Part shown: in pieces, positions 5,561 through 12,140 of the stretch | Numbering within the stretch: the first letter of the stretch is position 1 | Layout: each line of letters begins with the position of its first letter | Assembly: GCA_019683665.1 (NCBI GenBank) | Contig: JADGIB010000083.1 | Coordinates: forward strand, 1-12,140 | Direction of reading: 5' to 3' | Source of the DNA: Solirubrobacteraceae bacterium | GTDB lineage: Bacteria; Actinomycetota; Thermoleophilia; Solirubrobacterales; Solirubrobacteraceae | Length of the DNA stretch: 12,140 nt | The notes under the pieces: generated by a model | What the model saw: only the letters and a program-made list of their open reading frames with translations | What the model was told of the DNA's origin: nothing | Databases searched by the model: none | Made by a program: the position numbers and the translations under genes

Positions 5561-6415
5561 GTGGACCGCGATCAGCTGGCCGACTTCCTGCGCCGGCGAC
5601 GGGCGGCGATGCAGCCCGAGGACGTCGGCCTCGCCCGCGGCGCGCGGCGGCGGACCGGCGGCCTGCGCCGCGAGGAGGTCGCGCTGCTGGCGAGCATGTC
5701 GACCGACTACTACACGCGGCTGGAGCAGCGGCGCGGCCCGCAGCCGTCCCCGTCGATGCTCGCCGCGATCGCCCGCGCGCTGCGCCTCACGCTGGCCGAG
5801 CGCGACCACCTCTACCGGCTCGCCGGGCACGCCCCGCCGCGCGTCGACGTGCGCACCGACCACGTCAGCCCGGGGATCCTGCGGGTCCTCGACCGGCTCG
5901 ACACGCCGGCGATGGTCCTCAACGACCTCGCCGAGGTCCTCGCCCAGAACGAGCTCGCCGTCGCCCTGCACGGCGACGAGTCCCGCTTCGTGCCCGACGA
6001 CCCGCGCCGCTCGCGCTACTATCGCTGGTTCACCGACCCGGACGAGCGCGCGCTCCACGACCCGGCCGAGCACGACCGGCTCTCGCGGGCCTACGCGGCC
6101 GGCCTGCGGATCGCGCTCGGCCGCGACCCCGGCGACCCGCGCGTCCGCGGCCTCGTCGACCGGCTGCTGGCCGCGTCGCCGGAGTTCGCCGCCCGCTGGG
6201 CCGACCACGACGTCTCGTGGCGGCCGGGCAGCGAGCCGAAGGTCCTCCTGCACCCGCAGGTCGGGCGCCTGGAGCTCGAGTGCCAGGTGCTCGTCGCCGA
6301 GAACGAGGCGCAGCTGCTGCTCGTCTACACGGCCGCGCCCGGCAGCGAGTCCGCGCAGCGGCTGCGGCTGCTCGGCGTCGTCGGCGGCCGCGCGCTGGCG
6401 ACGAGACCGGCCTGA
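5561..6415 (+). CDS. XRE-family regulator with MmyB/MltR-type ligand-binding domain
   Basis: This is a 284-aa DNA-binding protein. An XRE helix-turn-helix spans about residues 33-74 (GGLRREEVALLASMSTDYYT...LEQRRG...PSMLAAIARAL), preceded by the typical LADFLRRRRAAMQPEDVGL opening. It is followed by LTLAERDHLYRLAGHAPP (77-93), which links to the PAS-like MltR/MmyB ligand domain (about 104-275). Domain hallmarks include LNDLAEVLAQNELAVAL (120-136), the RYYRWFTDP segment (152-160), and the late DVSWRPGSEPKVLLHPQVG region (217-235). Members of this family bind fatty-acid-like or furan-type ligands and commonly sit divergently from a short-chain dehydrogenase gene, exactly as here. The likely role is ligand-responsive control of itself and the SDR through the palindrome at 5506-5530. 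The ligand cannot be named. A carboxylase gene follows 28 bp downstream with its own candidate -10 box. Confidence 0.9.
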   Translation: MDRDQLADFLRRRRAAMQPEDVGLARGARRRTGGLRREEVALLASMSTDYYTRLEQRRGPQPSPSMLAAIARALRLTLAERDHLYRLAGHAPPRVDVRTDHVSPGILRVLDRLDTPAMVLNDLAEVLAQNELAVALHGDESRFVPDDPRRSRYYRWFTDPDERALHDPAEHDRLSRAYAAGLRIALGRDPGDPRVRGLVDRLLAASPEFAARWADHDVSWRPGSEPKVLLHPQVGRLELECQVLVAENEAQLLLVYTAAPGSESAQRLRLLGVVGGRALATRPA

Positions 6416-6427
6416 CCGCGCGGCCAA

Positions 6428-6433
6428 TACAGT
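6428..6433 (+). promoter_or_regulatory. -10-like box TACAGT ahead of the carboxylase beta gene
   Basis: TACAGT lies in the 28-bp gap after the MmyB-like gene and is followed by 10 nt before ATG 6444. It fits TANNNT, but the spacing is longer than in other cases, so the transcript may start a few bases before ATG. It would let the carboxylase be expressed independently of the regulator. Confidence 0.35.
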
Positions 6434-6443
6434 CCATCGCCTC

Positions 6444-8015
<1,572 letters not shown>

Positions 8016-8027
8016 CCCGGCGGGGGC

Positions 8028-9104
8028 GTGACGCCGAGGGCCGCCACCGCGCTCCGCTGGTCGGGCGTCGCCGCGGCGACGGCGCTCGCCGCGGTCGCGT
8101 TCGGGGCGGCGGGCCTGCCGAGCGCGGCGCTGTTCGCCGCGCTCGCCGTCGGGATCGCCTACGCGCTGGCGGTCGCCCACCGCCGGCCGCTGGCGCTCCC
8201 GAAGCCGGGGCTGACGGTCGGCCAGGCGATCGTCGGCGTCGCGCTTGGCGCCTCCGTCGACGCCGAGACGCTGGAGGCCGTCGGCGCCGACTGGCTGACC
8301 GTCGTCGTCATGACCGTCGCGACGCTGGCGATCTCGCTCGGCGCCGGGCTGGCAATGGCGCGGGCGACCGGGCTGGACCGGGCGACCGCCTGCCTGGGGC
8401 TCATCGCCGGGGGCGCGAGCGGGATCGTGGCGATGGCCGACGAGCTGAAGGCCGACGCGCGCCTCGTCGCGTTCATGCAGTACCTGCGCGTCCTCGTCGT
8501 CGTCCTCCTCGCGCCGCTCGTCGCCCACTACCTCCTCTACGACGACGGGGGCGGCCACGCGCCGCCCGCCGGCGGCGAGGGCCTCGTCCTCGACCTCGCG
8601 TTCACGGCCGGCTGCGGCGTCGTCGGCGTCGCGATCGCCCGCCTCGTGCGGCTGACCGCGGGGACGCTGCTCGTCCCGCTCGTCGTCGCCGCGATCCTGT
8701 CGGTCTCCGGGATCGCCGGCGACGCCGCGGTCCCCGAGCTCGTCCAGGACGTCGGCTTCGCGCTGATCGGCCTGCAGATCGGCCTGCGCTTCACGGTCGC
8801 GACGATCCGCGAGGCCGGGCGGCTGCTGCCGGCGACCCTCGTCTCGATCCTGGCGATGGTCGCGCTCTGCGCCGGCGTCGCCGCGGCGACCGCGCCGCTG
8901 GCCGGCATCACCTACGGCGACGCCTACCTGGCCACGACCCCGGGCGGCCTCTACGCCGTCCTCGCCGCGGCGGCCGACCTCGGCGGGAACACGACGTTCG
9001 TCGTCGCCGTCCAGTCGCTGCGCGTGTTCGCGATGGTCCTGCTCGCGCCGCCGCTCGTGCGCCTGCTCGTCGGGCGCCCGGCCCGCGCGGGCGCCCGGCG
9101 CTGA
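8028..9104 (+). CDS. AbrB-family integral membrane protein (putative transporter)
   Basis: This 358-aa, very hydrophobic protein of about 10 membrane segments has an internal duplication typical of the AbrB family (formerly called ammonia monooxygenase-like). GLTVGQAIVGVALGASVD (61-78) in the first half matches VGFALIGLQIGLRFTV (242-257) in the second. LIAGGASGIVAMADEL (125-140) plus QYLRVLVVVLLAP (151-163) matches TTPGGLYAVLAAAADL (303-318) plus QSLRVFAMVLLAP (329-341). A glycine/proline-rich loop at 172-184 separates the halves. No substrate is established for the family; the regulatory name comes from an E. coli homologue and does not denote the Bacillus DNA-binding AbrB. The GTG start lies 12 bp after the carboxylase stop, with no promoter box between, so the two genes very probably share a transcript. 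The link to acyl-CoA carboxylation is positional only. Confidence 0.8.
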   Translation: MTPRAATALRWSGVAAATALAAVAFGAAGLPSAALFAALAVGIAYALAVAHRRPLALPKPGLTVGQAIVGVALGASVDAETLEAVGADWLTVVVMTVATLAISLGAGLAMARATGLDRATACLGLIAGGASGIVAMADELKADARLVAFMQYLRVLVVVLLAPLVAHYLLYDDGGGHAPPAGGEGLVLDLAFTAGCGVVGVAIARLVRLTAGTLLVPLVVAAILSVSGIAGDAAVPELVQDVGFALIGLQIGLRFTVATIREAGRLLPATLVSILAMVALCAGVAAATAPLAGITYGDAYLATTPGGLYAVLAAAADLGGNTTFVVAVQSLRVFAMVLLAPPLVRLLVGRPARAGARR

Positions 9105-9132
9105 CGCGCGCGGAGCGGTCCGGCCGCCCGGG

Positions 9133-9138
9133 TAGCGT
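9133..9138 (+). promoter_or_regulatory. -10-like box TAGCGT for the AI-2E-family gene; leaderless start likely
   Basis: TAGCGT is followed by 8 nt (CACGGCGC) and GTG 9147. The context GCCCGGGTAGC resembles that ahead of the mutase gene (GCCCGCGGGTAGC). No ribosome binding site is seen, and no -35 match 17 bp upstream. Confidence 0.5.
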
Positions 9139-9146
9139 CACGGCGC

Positions 9147-10205
9147 GTGAACGCCACCCCGGCGCAGACCGCCCGCACGGTGATGGTGGTCGTCGTCATC
9201 GCCGCCGCCATCTACCTCGCATACCTCCTGCGCGACGTCCTGCTGCTCGCGGTCCTCGCCGTGTTCGTCGCAGTCGCGCTCAGCGGCCCGGTCGGGTTCG
9301 TCGAGCGGGCCACCCGCGCGCCGCGGGCGCTGGCGATCCTCCTCGTCTACCTCGCGATCGTCGGGCTCATCGTCCTCGTCGGCCTCGTCGTCGTCCCGCC
9401 GCTCGTCGAGGAGATCGAGGAGTTCGTCCGCGCCGTGCCCGGCTACATCCGCGACCTGCGCGACAACGCGACGCTCCACCGCTGGGACGAGGAGTACGGG
9501 CTGGTGGCCAAGCTCGAGGGCGAGGCCGACAAGCTCCCGTCGCTGCTGGGCGGCGCCGCCGCCGAGCTGGAGACCGTGACGGTCGGGGCGGCCGAGCGGG
9601 CCGCCGAGGCGATCGCGATCGCGGCGATCGCGTTCCTGCTGCTGCTCGACGGCCCGCGGATCGCGCGCTGGATCCGCGGCCGGCTCACCCCGGAGCGCGC
9701 GGACCAGTTCGATCGGCTGACGAGCGAGGCGGGCCGCGCGATCGGCGGCTACGTCGCCGGCGCGTTCGCGGTCGCCGGCCTGGCCGGGCTCGCGTCGTTC
9801 GTGGCGATGGTCGTGCTCGGGATCCCGTTCGCGATCCCGCTCGCCGTGCAGATGGCGTTCTTCGCGCTCATCCCGCTCGTCGGCTCGGCGATCGGGGCGA
9901 TCGTCATCGCCCTCGTCGCGCTCTTCGAGGGGCCGGGGATCGCGATCGCGTTCCTCGTCTACTTCATCGTCTACCAGCAGCTCGAGACCCACGTCCTCGG
10001 CCCGTTCGTCTACAAGCGCACGGTCCAGCTGCGGCCGATCATCGTGATCCTGTCGGTCTTCGCGGGCGCGACCCTGCTCGGCATCCTCGGCGCCCTGCTG
10101 GCGATCCCCGCCGCGGCGACGATCCAGATCGTCGCCCAGGAGGTCTGGCGCATCCGCCACCCGCCGGCCGATCCGGCCGCCGCCCCCGAACCCGAACCGG
10201 CGTAG
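9147..10205 (+). CDS. AI-2E family transporter (TqsA/PerM-like membrane protein)
   Basis: This 352-aa membrane protein has paired N-terminal segments (about 10-27 and 30-46), a third at 60-84, and a soluble stretch (85-150). Further membrane segments lie at about 152-168, 201-225, 231-262, 264-278 and 297-335. Family marks are FALIPLVGSAIGAIVIAL (239-256) and the region from QQLETHVLGP (277-286) through VQLRP (293-297) to a final hydrophobic hairpin with LGILGALLAIPAAA. The name comes from E. coli TqsA, linked to autoinducer-2 export; most members have unknown substrates, and some act as ion/H+ antiporters, so quorum sensing should not be assumed. The C-terminus is a proline/glutamate tail (PADPAAAPEPEPA). 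Its own -10 box and 42-bp gap suggest an independent promoter. GTG 9147 fits both the box and the start of the first membrane segment. Confidence 0.88.
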   Translation: MNATPAQTARTVMVVVVIAAAIYLAYLLRDVLLLAVLAVFVAVALSGPVGFVERATRAPRALAILLVYLAIVGLIVLVGLVVVPPLVEEIEEFVRAVPGYIRDLRDNATLHRWDEEYGLVAKLEGEADKLPSLLGGAAAELETVTVGAAERAAEAIAIAAIAFLLLLDGPRIARWIRGRLTPERADQFDRLTSEAGRAIGGYVAGAFAVAGLAGLASFVAMVVLGIPFAIPLAVQMAFFALIPLVGSAIGAIVIALVALFEGPGIAIAFLVYFIVYQQLETHVLGPFVYKRTVQLRPIIVILSVFAGATLLGILGALLAIPAAATIQIVAQEVWRIRHPPADPAAAPEPEPA

Positions 10206-10222
10206 CGGGGTGCGCGGCGGCG

Positions 10223-10228
10223 TAGGTT
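10223..10228 (+). promoter_or_regulatory. -10-like box TAGGTT for the glycerophosphodiesterase gene; leaderless start likely
   Basis: TAGGTT is followed by 7 nt (CCGCACC) and ATG 10236. An in-frame TAG stop at 10203 and the absence of any start codon in between leave this ATG as the first possible start. No ribosome binding site is visible. Confidence 0.5.
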
Positions 10229-10235
10229 CCGCACC

Positions 10236-11048
10236 ATGCTGCTCGCCACCGCGCTCGCCGTGATCGCGACGGCCGCGCCCGCCACGACGCCGGAGATCCA
10301 GGCCCACCGCGGCGGGGCGTACGTCGACGGCCGCCCCGCGTACCCCGAGTCGACGATGCCGGCGTTCCGGGCCGCGGCGCGCCGCGACTTCGTGCTCGAG
10401 CTCGACGTCCAGATGACGAAGGACGGCGTGCCGCTCGTCATCCACGACGACACGCTGGACCGCACGACCGTCTGCCGCGGGCCGGTCGCCGCCCGCACCG
10501 CCCGGCAGATCCGGCGCGCCTGCCCGACCGACGTGCTCGGCTCGCCGGGCAGCCCGCTGCCGGCGAAGCGCACCCGGCAGCGGATCCCGGTCCCGACGCT
10601 GGCCGAGGTCCTCGCGCTCGTCAGGCGGACCGGCGCGAAGGCGTCGATCGAGCTCAAGCGGTTCGACCCGGCCGGCGCGAGCGCCCGCGCGCTCGCCGCC
10701 GCCGTCGCGCGCGCCGGGGTGCCGCCCGCCTCGATCGTCGTGCAGTCGTTCTTCCCGCCGAACCTCGCCGCCGCCCGCGCCGCGATGCCGAACGCCCAGC
10801 GCGCGGCGCTCACAGTGAAGGCGGGCGAGGCCGCGTCGGTCCAGATCGCGCTCGACGCCGGCGCGGCGTGGGTGTCGCCGCAGTTCCCGGTCGACGCCGC
10901 CTACGTGGAGGCCGCGCACGCGGCCGGCCTGAAGGTCGTGCCGTACACGCTCGACCGCGCCGACGAGGTCCGCGCCGCCGCGCAGATCGGCGTCGACGCG
11001 ATCATCACCGACGACCCGGTCATGGCCCGGCGGGTCCTCACAGGCTGA
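10236..11048 (+). CDS. Secreted glycerophosphodiester phosphodiesterase (GDPD family)
   Basis: This 270-aa TIM-barrel hydrolase cleaves glycerophosphodiesters to glycerol-3-phosphate and an alcohol. Catalytic and metal residues are visible: His24-Arg25 in AHRGG, Glu38 in PEST (usually PENT), Glu55 and Asp57 in LELDVQMTKDG, His70 in VIHDD, and Glu139/Lys141 in SIELK. The barrel ends with VVPYTLDR (934-level equivalent of the family VWTVN) and IITDDP. Residues 1-16 look like a signal peptide with cleavage after Ala-Pro-Ala (16), so it should act outside the membrane. The n-region has no Lys or Arg, which is unusual, yet no upstream start is possible. Cys80 and Cys96 are the only cysteines and could form a disulfide across an inserted loop. 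A role in phospholipid or teichoic-acid turnover and phosphate scavenging is plausible. Its last 11 nt overlap the convergent OCD-family gene. Confidence 0.9.
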   Translation: MLLATALAVIATAAPATTPEIQAHRGGAYVDGRPAYPESTMPAFRAAARRDFVLELDVQMTKDGVPLVIHDDTLDRTTVCRGPVAARTARQIRRACPTDVLGSPGSPLPAKRTRQRIPVPTLAEVLALVRRTGAKASIELKRFDPAGASARALAAAVARAGVPPASIVVQSFFPPNLAAARAAMPNAQRAALTVKAGEAASVQIALDAGAAWVSPQFPVDAAYVEAAHAAGLKVVPYTLDRADEVRAAAQIGVDAIITDDPVMARRVLTG

Positions 11049-11988
11049 CGCGCTGGGCCTCGACGCGCCCGGCGCGCAGCGCGTCGAGGACGGCGACGGC
11101 GATCGCGAGGTCCTGGATCGCCAGGCCGGTGGAGTCGAAGAGCGTGACGGCCTGCGGCCCCGGCCGGCCCGGCGCCCCGCCGGCGAGGACGGCGCCGAGG
11201 TCGGTCACGTCGTCGCGGGTGACGAGCCCCGCCTCGACGGCGCCGGTCAGCTCCCCGCCGTGCGAGGCCTGGACCCAGTCGTCGCAGAACAGCGCGCACG
11301 AGCGGACGGCGCCGACGGTCGCCTCGGCCTTCCCGGGCCCGTCGGCGCCGAGCATGTTCAGGTGCAGGCCGGGGCGCAGGTCCTTGACGTCGACGACGAC
11401 CTCCGCGCCGGGGGTGACGCAGGTGACGACGTCGCAGGCGAGCGCCTCGGCGAGCGGCCCCGTCCGCCAGCCGAGCTCGGCGGCGAGCGCCTCGGCCGCC
11501 TCGGGCCGCGGGTCGTGGCAGACCCCGGGGCCGTAGCCGGCGGCGGCCAGGCAGCGGGCCGCCCACGCCCCGTGCAGGCCGCAGCCGACGATGCCGGCGG
11601 TGCGAGCGCCCTCGCGGGCGAGCGCGTCGGCGGCGACGGCCGCGACCGCGCCCGTGCGCAGCGCGGTCACCGCCGCCGCGTCGAGGAGCGCGAGCGGCTG
11701 CGAGGTGGCAGCGTCGCTGACGCACACGACGCCCATGACCGCCGGCAGCCCGCGCGCCGCCGGGTTGCCCGGGAACGACGAGATCCACTTCAGGATCGCC
11801 AGCCCGTTGCCGCGGGCGGGCATGGCCCGGAAGTCGCCGTGCGGCGGGCTGTCGAGGTAGACCTTCGGCGGCATCGACCACTCGCCGCGCCGGTGGCGCA
11901 GGAACGCCTCGCGGACGTGCGCGATCGCGTCGGCGGGGGTGACGGCGGCCAGCACGGCGCCGTGGTCGAGGACCGGCAGCTCGGGCAT
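11038..11988 (-). CDS. Ornithine cyclodeaminase / mu-crystallin family oxidoreductase
   Basis: This 316-aa NAD(P)-dependent enzyme belongs to the family that includes ornithine cyclodeaminase, archaeal alanine dehydrogenase and ketimine reductases. Visible marks: MPPKVYL (39-45, Lys42), Arg54 in FRAMPA, Lys67 in ILKWISSFPGNP, Arg111 in TALRTGA, the dinucleotide motif GIVGCGLHG (132-140), Asp216 in LGADGPGK and Asp285 in FDSTG. These correspond in order to the substrate-binding and catalytic residues of Pseudomonas ornithine cyclodeaminase. The family converts many amino or imino acids, so the substrate cannot be fixed. Length is normal, slightly short. The ATG at 11988 gives the usual N-terminus. 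Only 20 bp separate it from the divergent start at 12009, so the two promoters must overlap. Its 3' end overlaps the glycerophosphodiesterase stop by 11 nt. Confidence 0.88.
   Translation of the reverse strand: MPELPVLDHGAVLAAVTPADAIAHVREAFLRHRRGEWSMPPKVYLDSPPHGDFRAMPARGNGLAILKWISSFPGNPAARGLPAVMGVVCVSDAATSQPLALLDAAAVTALRTGAVAAVAADALAREGARTAGIVGCGLHGAWAARCLAAAGYGPGVCHDPRPEAAEALAAELGWRTGPLAEALACDVVTCVTPGAEVVVDVKDLRPGLHLNMLGADGPGKAEATVGAVRSCALFCDDWVQASHGGELTGAVEAGLVTRDDVTDLGAVLAGGAPGRPGPQAVTLFDSTGLAIQDLAIAVAVLDALRAGRVEAQRVSL
11058..11089. terminator. 10-bp perfect hairpin just downstream of the glycerophosphodiesterase stop
   Basis: CCTCGACGCG (11058-11067) and CGCGTCGAGG (11080-11089) are perfect inverted copies around a 12-nt loop. 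The stem begins 10 nt after the glycerophosphodiesterase stop codon and lies inside the 3' coding end of the convergent gene. It lacks a T-tract, as is common in GC-rich actinobacteria. It may stop or stabilise the rightward transcript; the function is inferred. Confidence 0.35.
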
Positions 11989-11994
11989 GGGCGG

Positions 11995-12000
11995 TAGCCT
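11995..12000 (+). promoter_or_regulatory. -10-like box TAGCCT for the epsilon-like gene; leaderless start likely
   Basis: TAGCCT is followed by 8 nt (GCCGCATC) and GTG 12009. It is the same hexamer as ahead of the mutase gene. The box lies within the 20 bp that separate two divergent start codons, so any -35 contact would fall inside the neighbouring coding region. Confidence 0.5.
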
Positions 12001-12001
12001 G
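11996..12001 (-). promoter_or_regulatory. Weak -10 candidate CAGGCT for the OCD-family gene
   Basis: On the minus strand CAGGCT lies 7 nt before ATG 11988. It keeps the A at position 2 and the T at position 6, but lacks the first T. It overlaps the opposite-strand TAGCCT box almost completely. Because only 20 bp are available, a leaderless start with a box here is the simplest option, though the match is poor. Confidence 0.25.
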
Positions 12002-12008
12002 CCGCATC

Positions 12009-12140
12009 GTGCCCAACCGCCGCCCCGAGCTGCGCATCGTCGCGCCCGGCGCCTCGCCCGAGGAGGCCGCCGCGGTCGTCGCCGCGCTCGAGCGGTTCAT
12101 GCGCCAGACGGCGCCGCCCCCGGCGCCCGCCCGCCCGGCG
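12009..12140 (+). CDS. Acyl-CoA carboxylase epsilon subunit-like small protein (3' end outside window)
   Basis: An open frame runs from GTG 12009 to the right edge; 44 residues are visible. It begins MPNRRPELRIVAPGASPEEA, continues AAVVAALERFMRQTAPPPAP and becomes proline/alanine-rich. The basic start, a short strand (LRIV), a glycine turn, then SPEEAAAVVAALERF as a helix is the arrangement of the small epsilon subunits (usually under 100 aa) of actinobacterial acyl-CoA carboxylases. These bridge the biotin-carrying alpha and carboxyltransferase beta subunits. The presence of a propionyl-CoA-type beta subunit 4 kb upstream agrees with this. The call rests on the short visible pattern, so an unrelated small protein is possible. 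The start is supported by the TAGCCT box 8 nt upstream. If the call is right, an alpha-subunit gene may lie just beyond the edge. Confidence 0.55.
   Translation, partial: MPNRRPELRIVAPGASPEEAAAVVAALERFMRQTAPPPAPARPA

Noticed and set aside
4884..6443. Upstream in-frame extension of the carboxylase reading frame
   Set aside because: The frame is open for about 1.5 kb, but its translation is the antisense of the SDR and an alternate frame of the MmyB gene. Carboxylase homology begins right after ATG 6444.
9071..9097. Palindrome CGGGCGCCCG and a second GGGCGCCC copy at the end of the AbrB-family gene, considered as a terminator
   Set aside because: It lies inside coding sequence for an Arg/Ala/Gly tail, has no T-tract, and repeats of this simple composition are expected by chance here.
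9138..10919. 593-codon minus-strand open frame opposite the AI-2E and glycerophosphodiesterase genes
   Set aside because: Composition is dominated by R, D, E and G repeats without motifs, and the plus-strand genes explain the region fully.

Overview
The window is uniformly very GC-rich, with near-total G/C at third codon positions. It is densely packed with genes, and GTG is a common start codon. The protein families (LuxR-TPR regulator, DUF3159, MmyB-type XRE regulator next to an SDR, actinobacterial PCC beta with a small epsilon-like protein) point to an actinobacterium. My best guess is class Thermoleophilia, order Solirubrobacterales. This is inferred from protein style, not from any marker gene. 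I see no tRNA, rRNA, CRISPR array, insertion sequence, phage gene or compositional island, so this looks like ordinary chromosomal core and metabolic sequence.

Layout, left to right. A LuxR-type regulator cut by the left edge (to 1276) converges on a fused MoaD-MoaE molybdopterin synthase gene (1293-1946, minus). A 79-bp divergent promoter region separates that gene from a rightward run: the large subunit of a B12-dependent methylmalonyl-CoA-type mutase (2026-3639), an overlapping DUF3159 membrane protein (3617-4288), and a small SRPBCC-like protein (4338-4718). This run abuts, tail to tail with no gap, a short-chain dehydrogenase (4719-5459, minus). The SDR is divergent from an MmyB-family regulator (5561-6415), and the 101 bp between them holds a 25-bp imperfect palindrome. 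Next come an acyl/propionyl-CoA carboxylase beta subunit (6444-8015) with a closely linked AbrB-family membrane protein (8028-9104), an AI-2E-family membrane protein (9147-10205) and a secreted glycerophosphodiesterase (10236-11048). The last overlaps, tail to tail, an ornithine cyclodeaminase/mu-crystallin-family gene (11038-11988, minus). A gene cut by the right edge (12009 onward) looks like an acyl-CoA carboxylase epsilon subunit.

Metabolic theme. PCC beta, a putative epsilon subunit and the mutase large subunit fit the propionyl-CoA to methylmalonyl-CoA to succinyl-CoA route. The biotin carboxylase/BCCP subunit, the epimerase and the B12-binding mutase subunit are not in this window.

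The most useful non-coding pattern is a TAG(G/C)NT hexamer lying 6-8 nt upstream of the start codon of at least five genes. Looser TANNNT-like or CATACT versions precede two more. This is what leaderless transcripts with the -10 box just ahead of the start codon would look like. It also fixes several start codons. I did not find a convincing novel defence or mobile system here.
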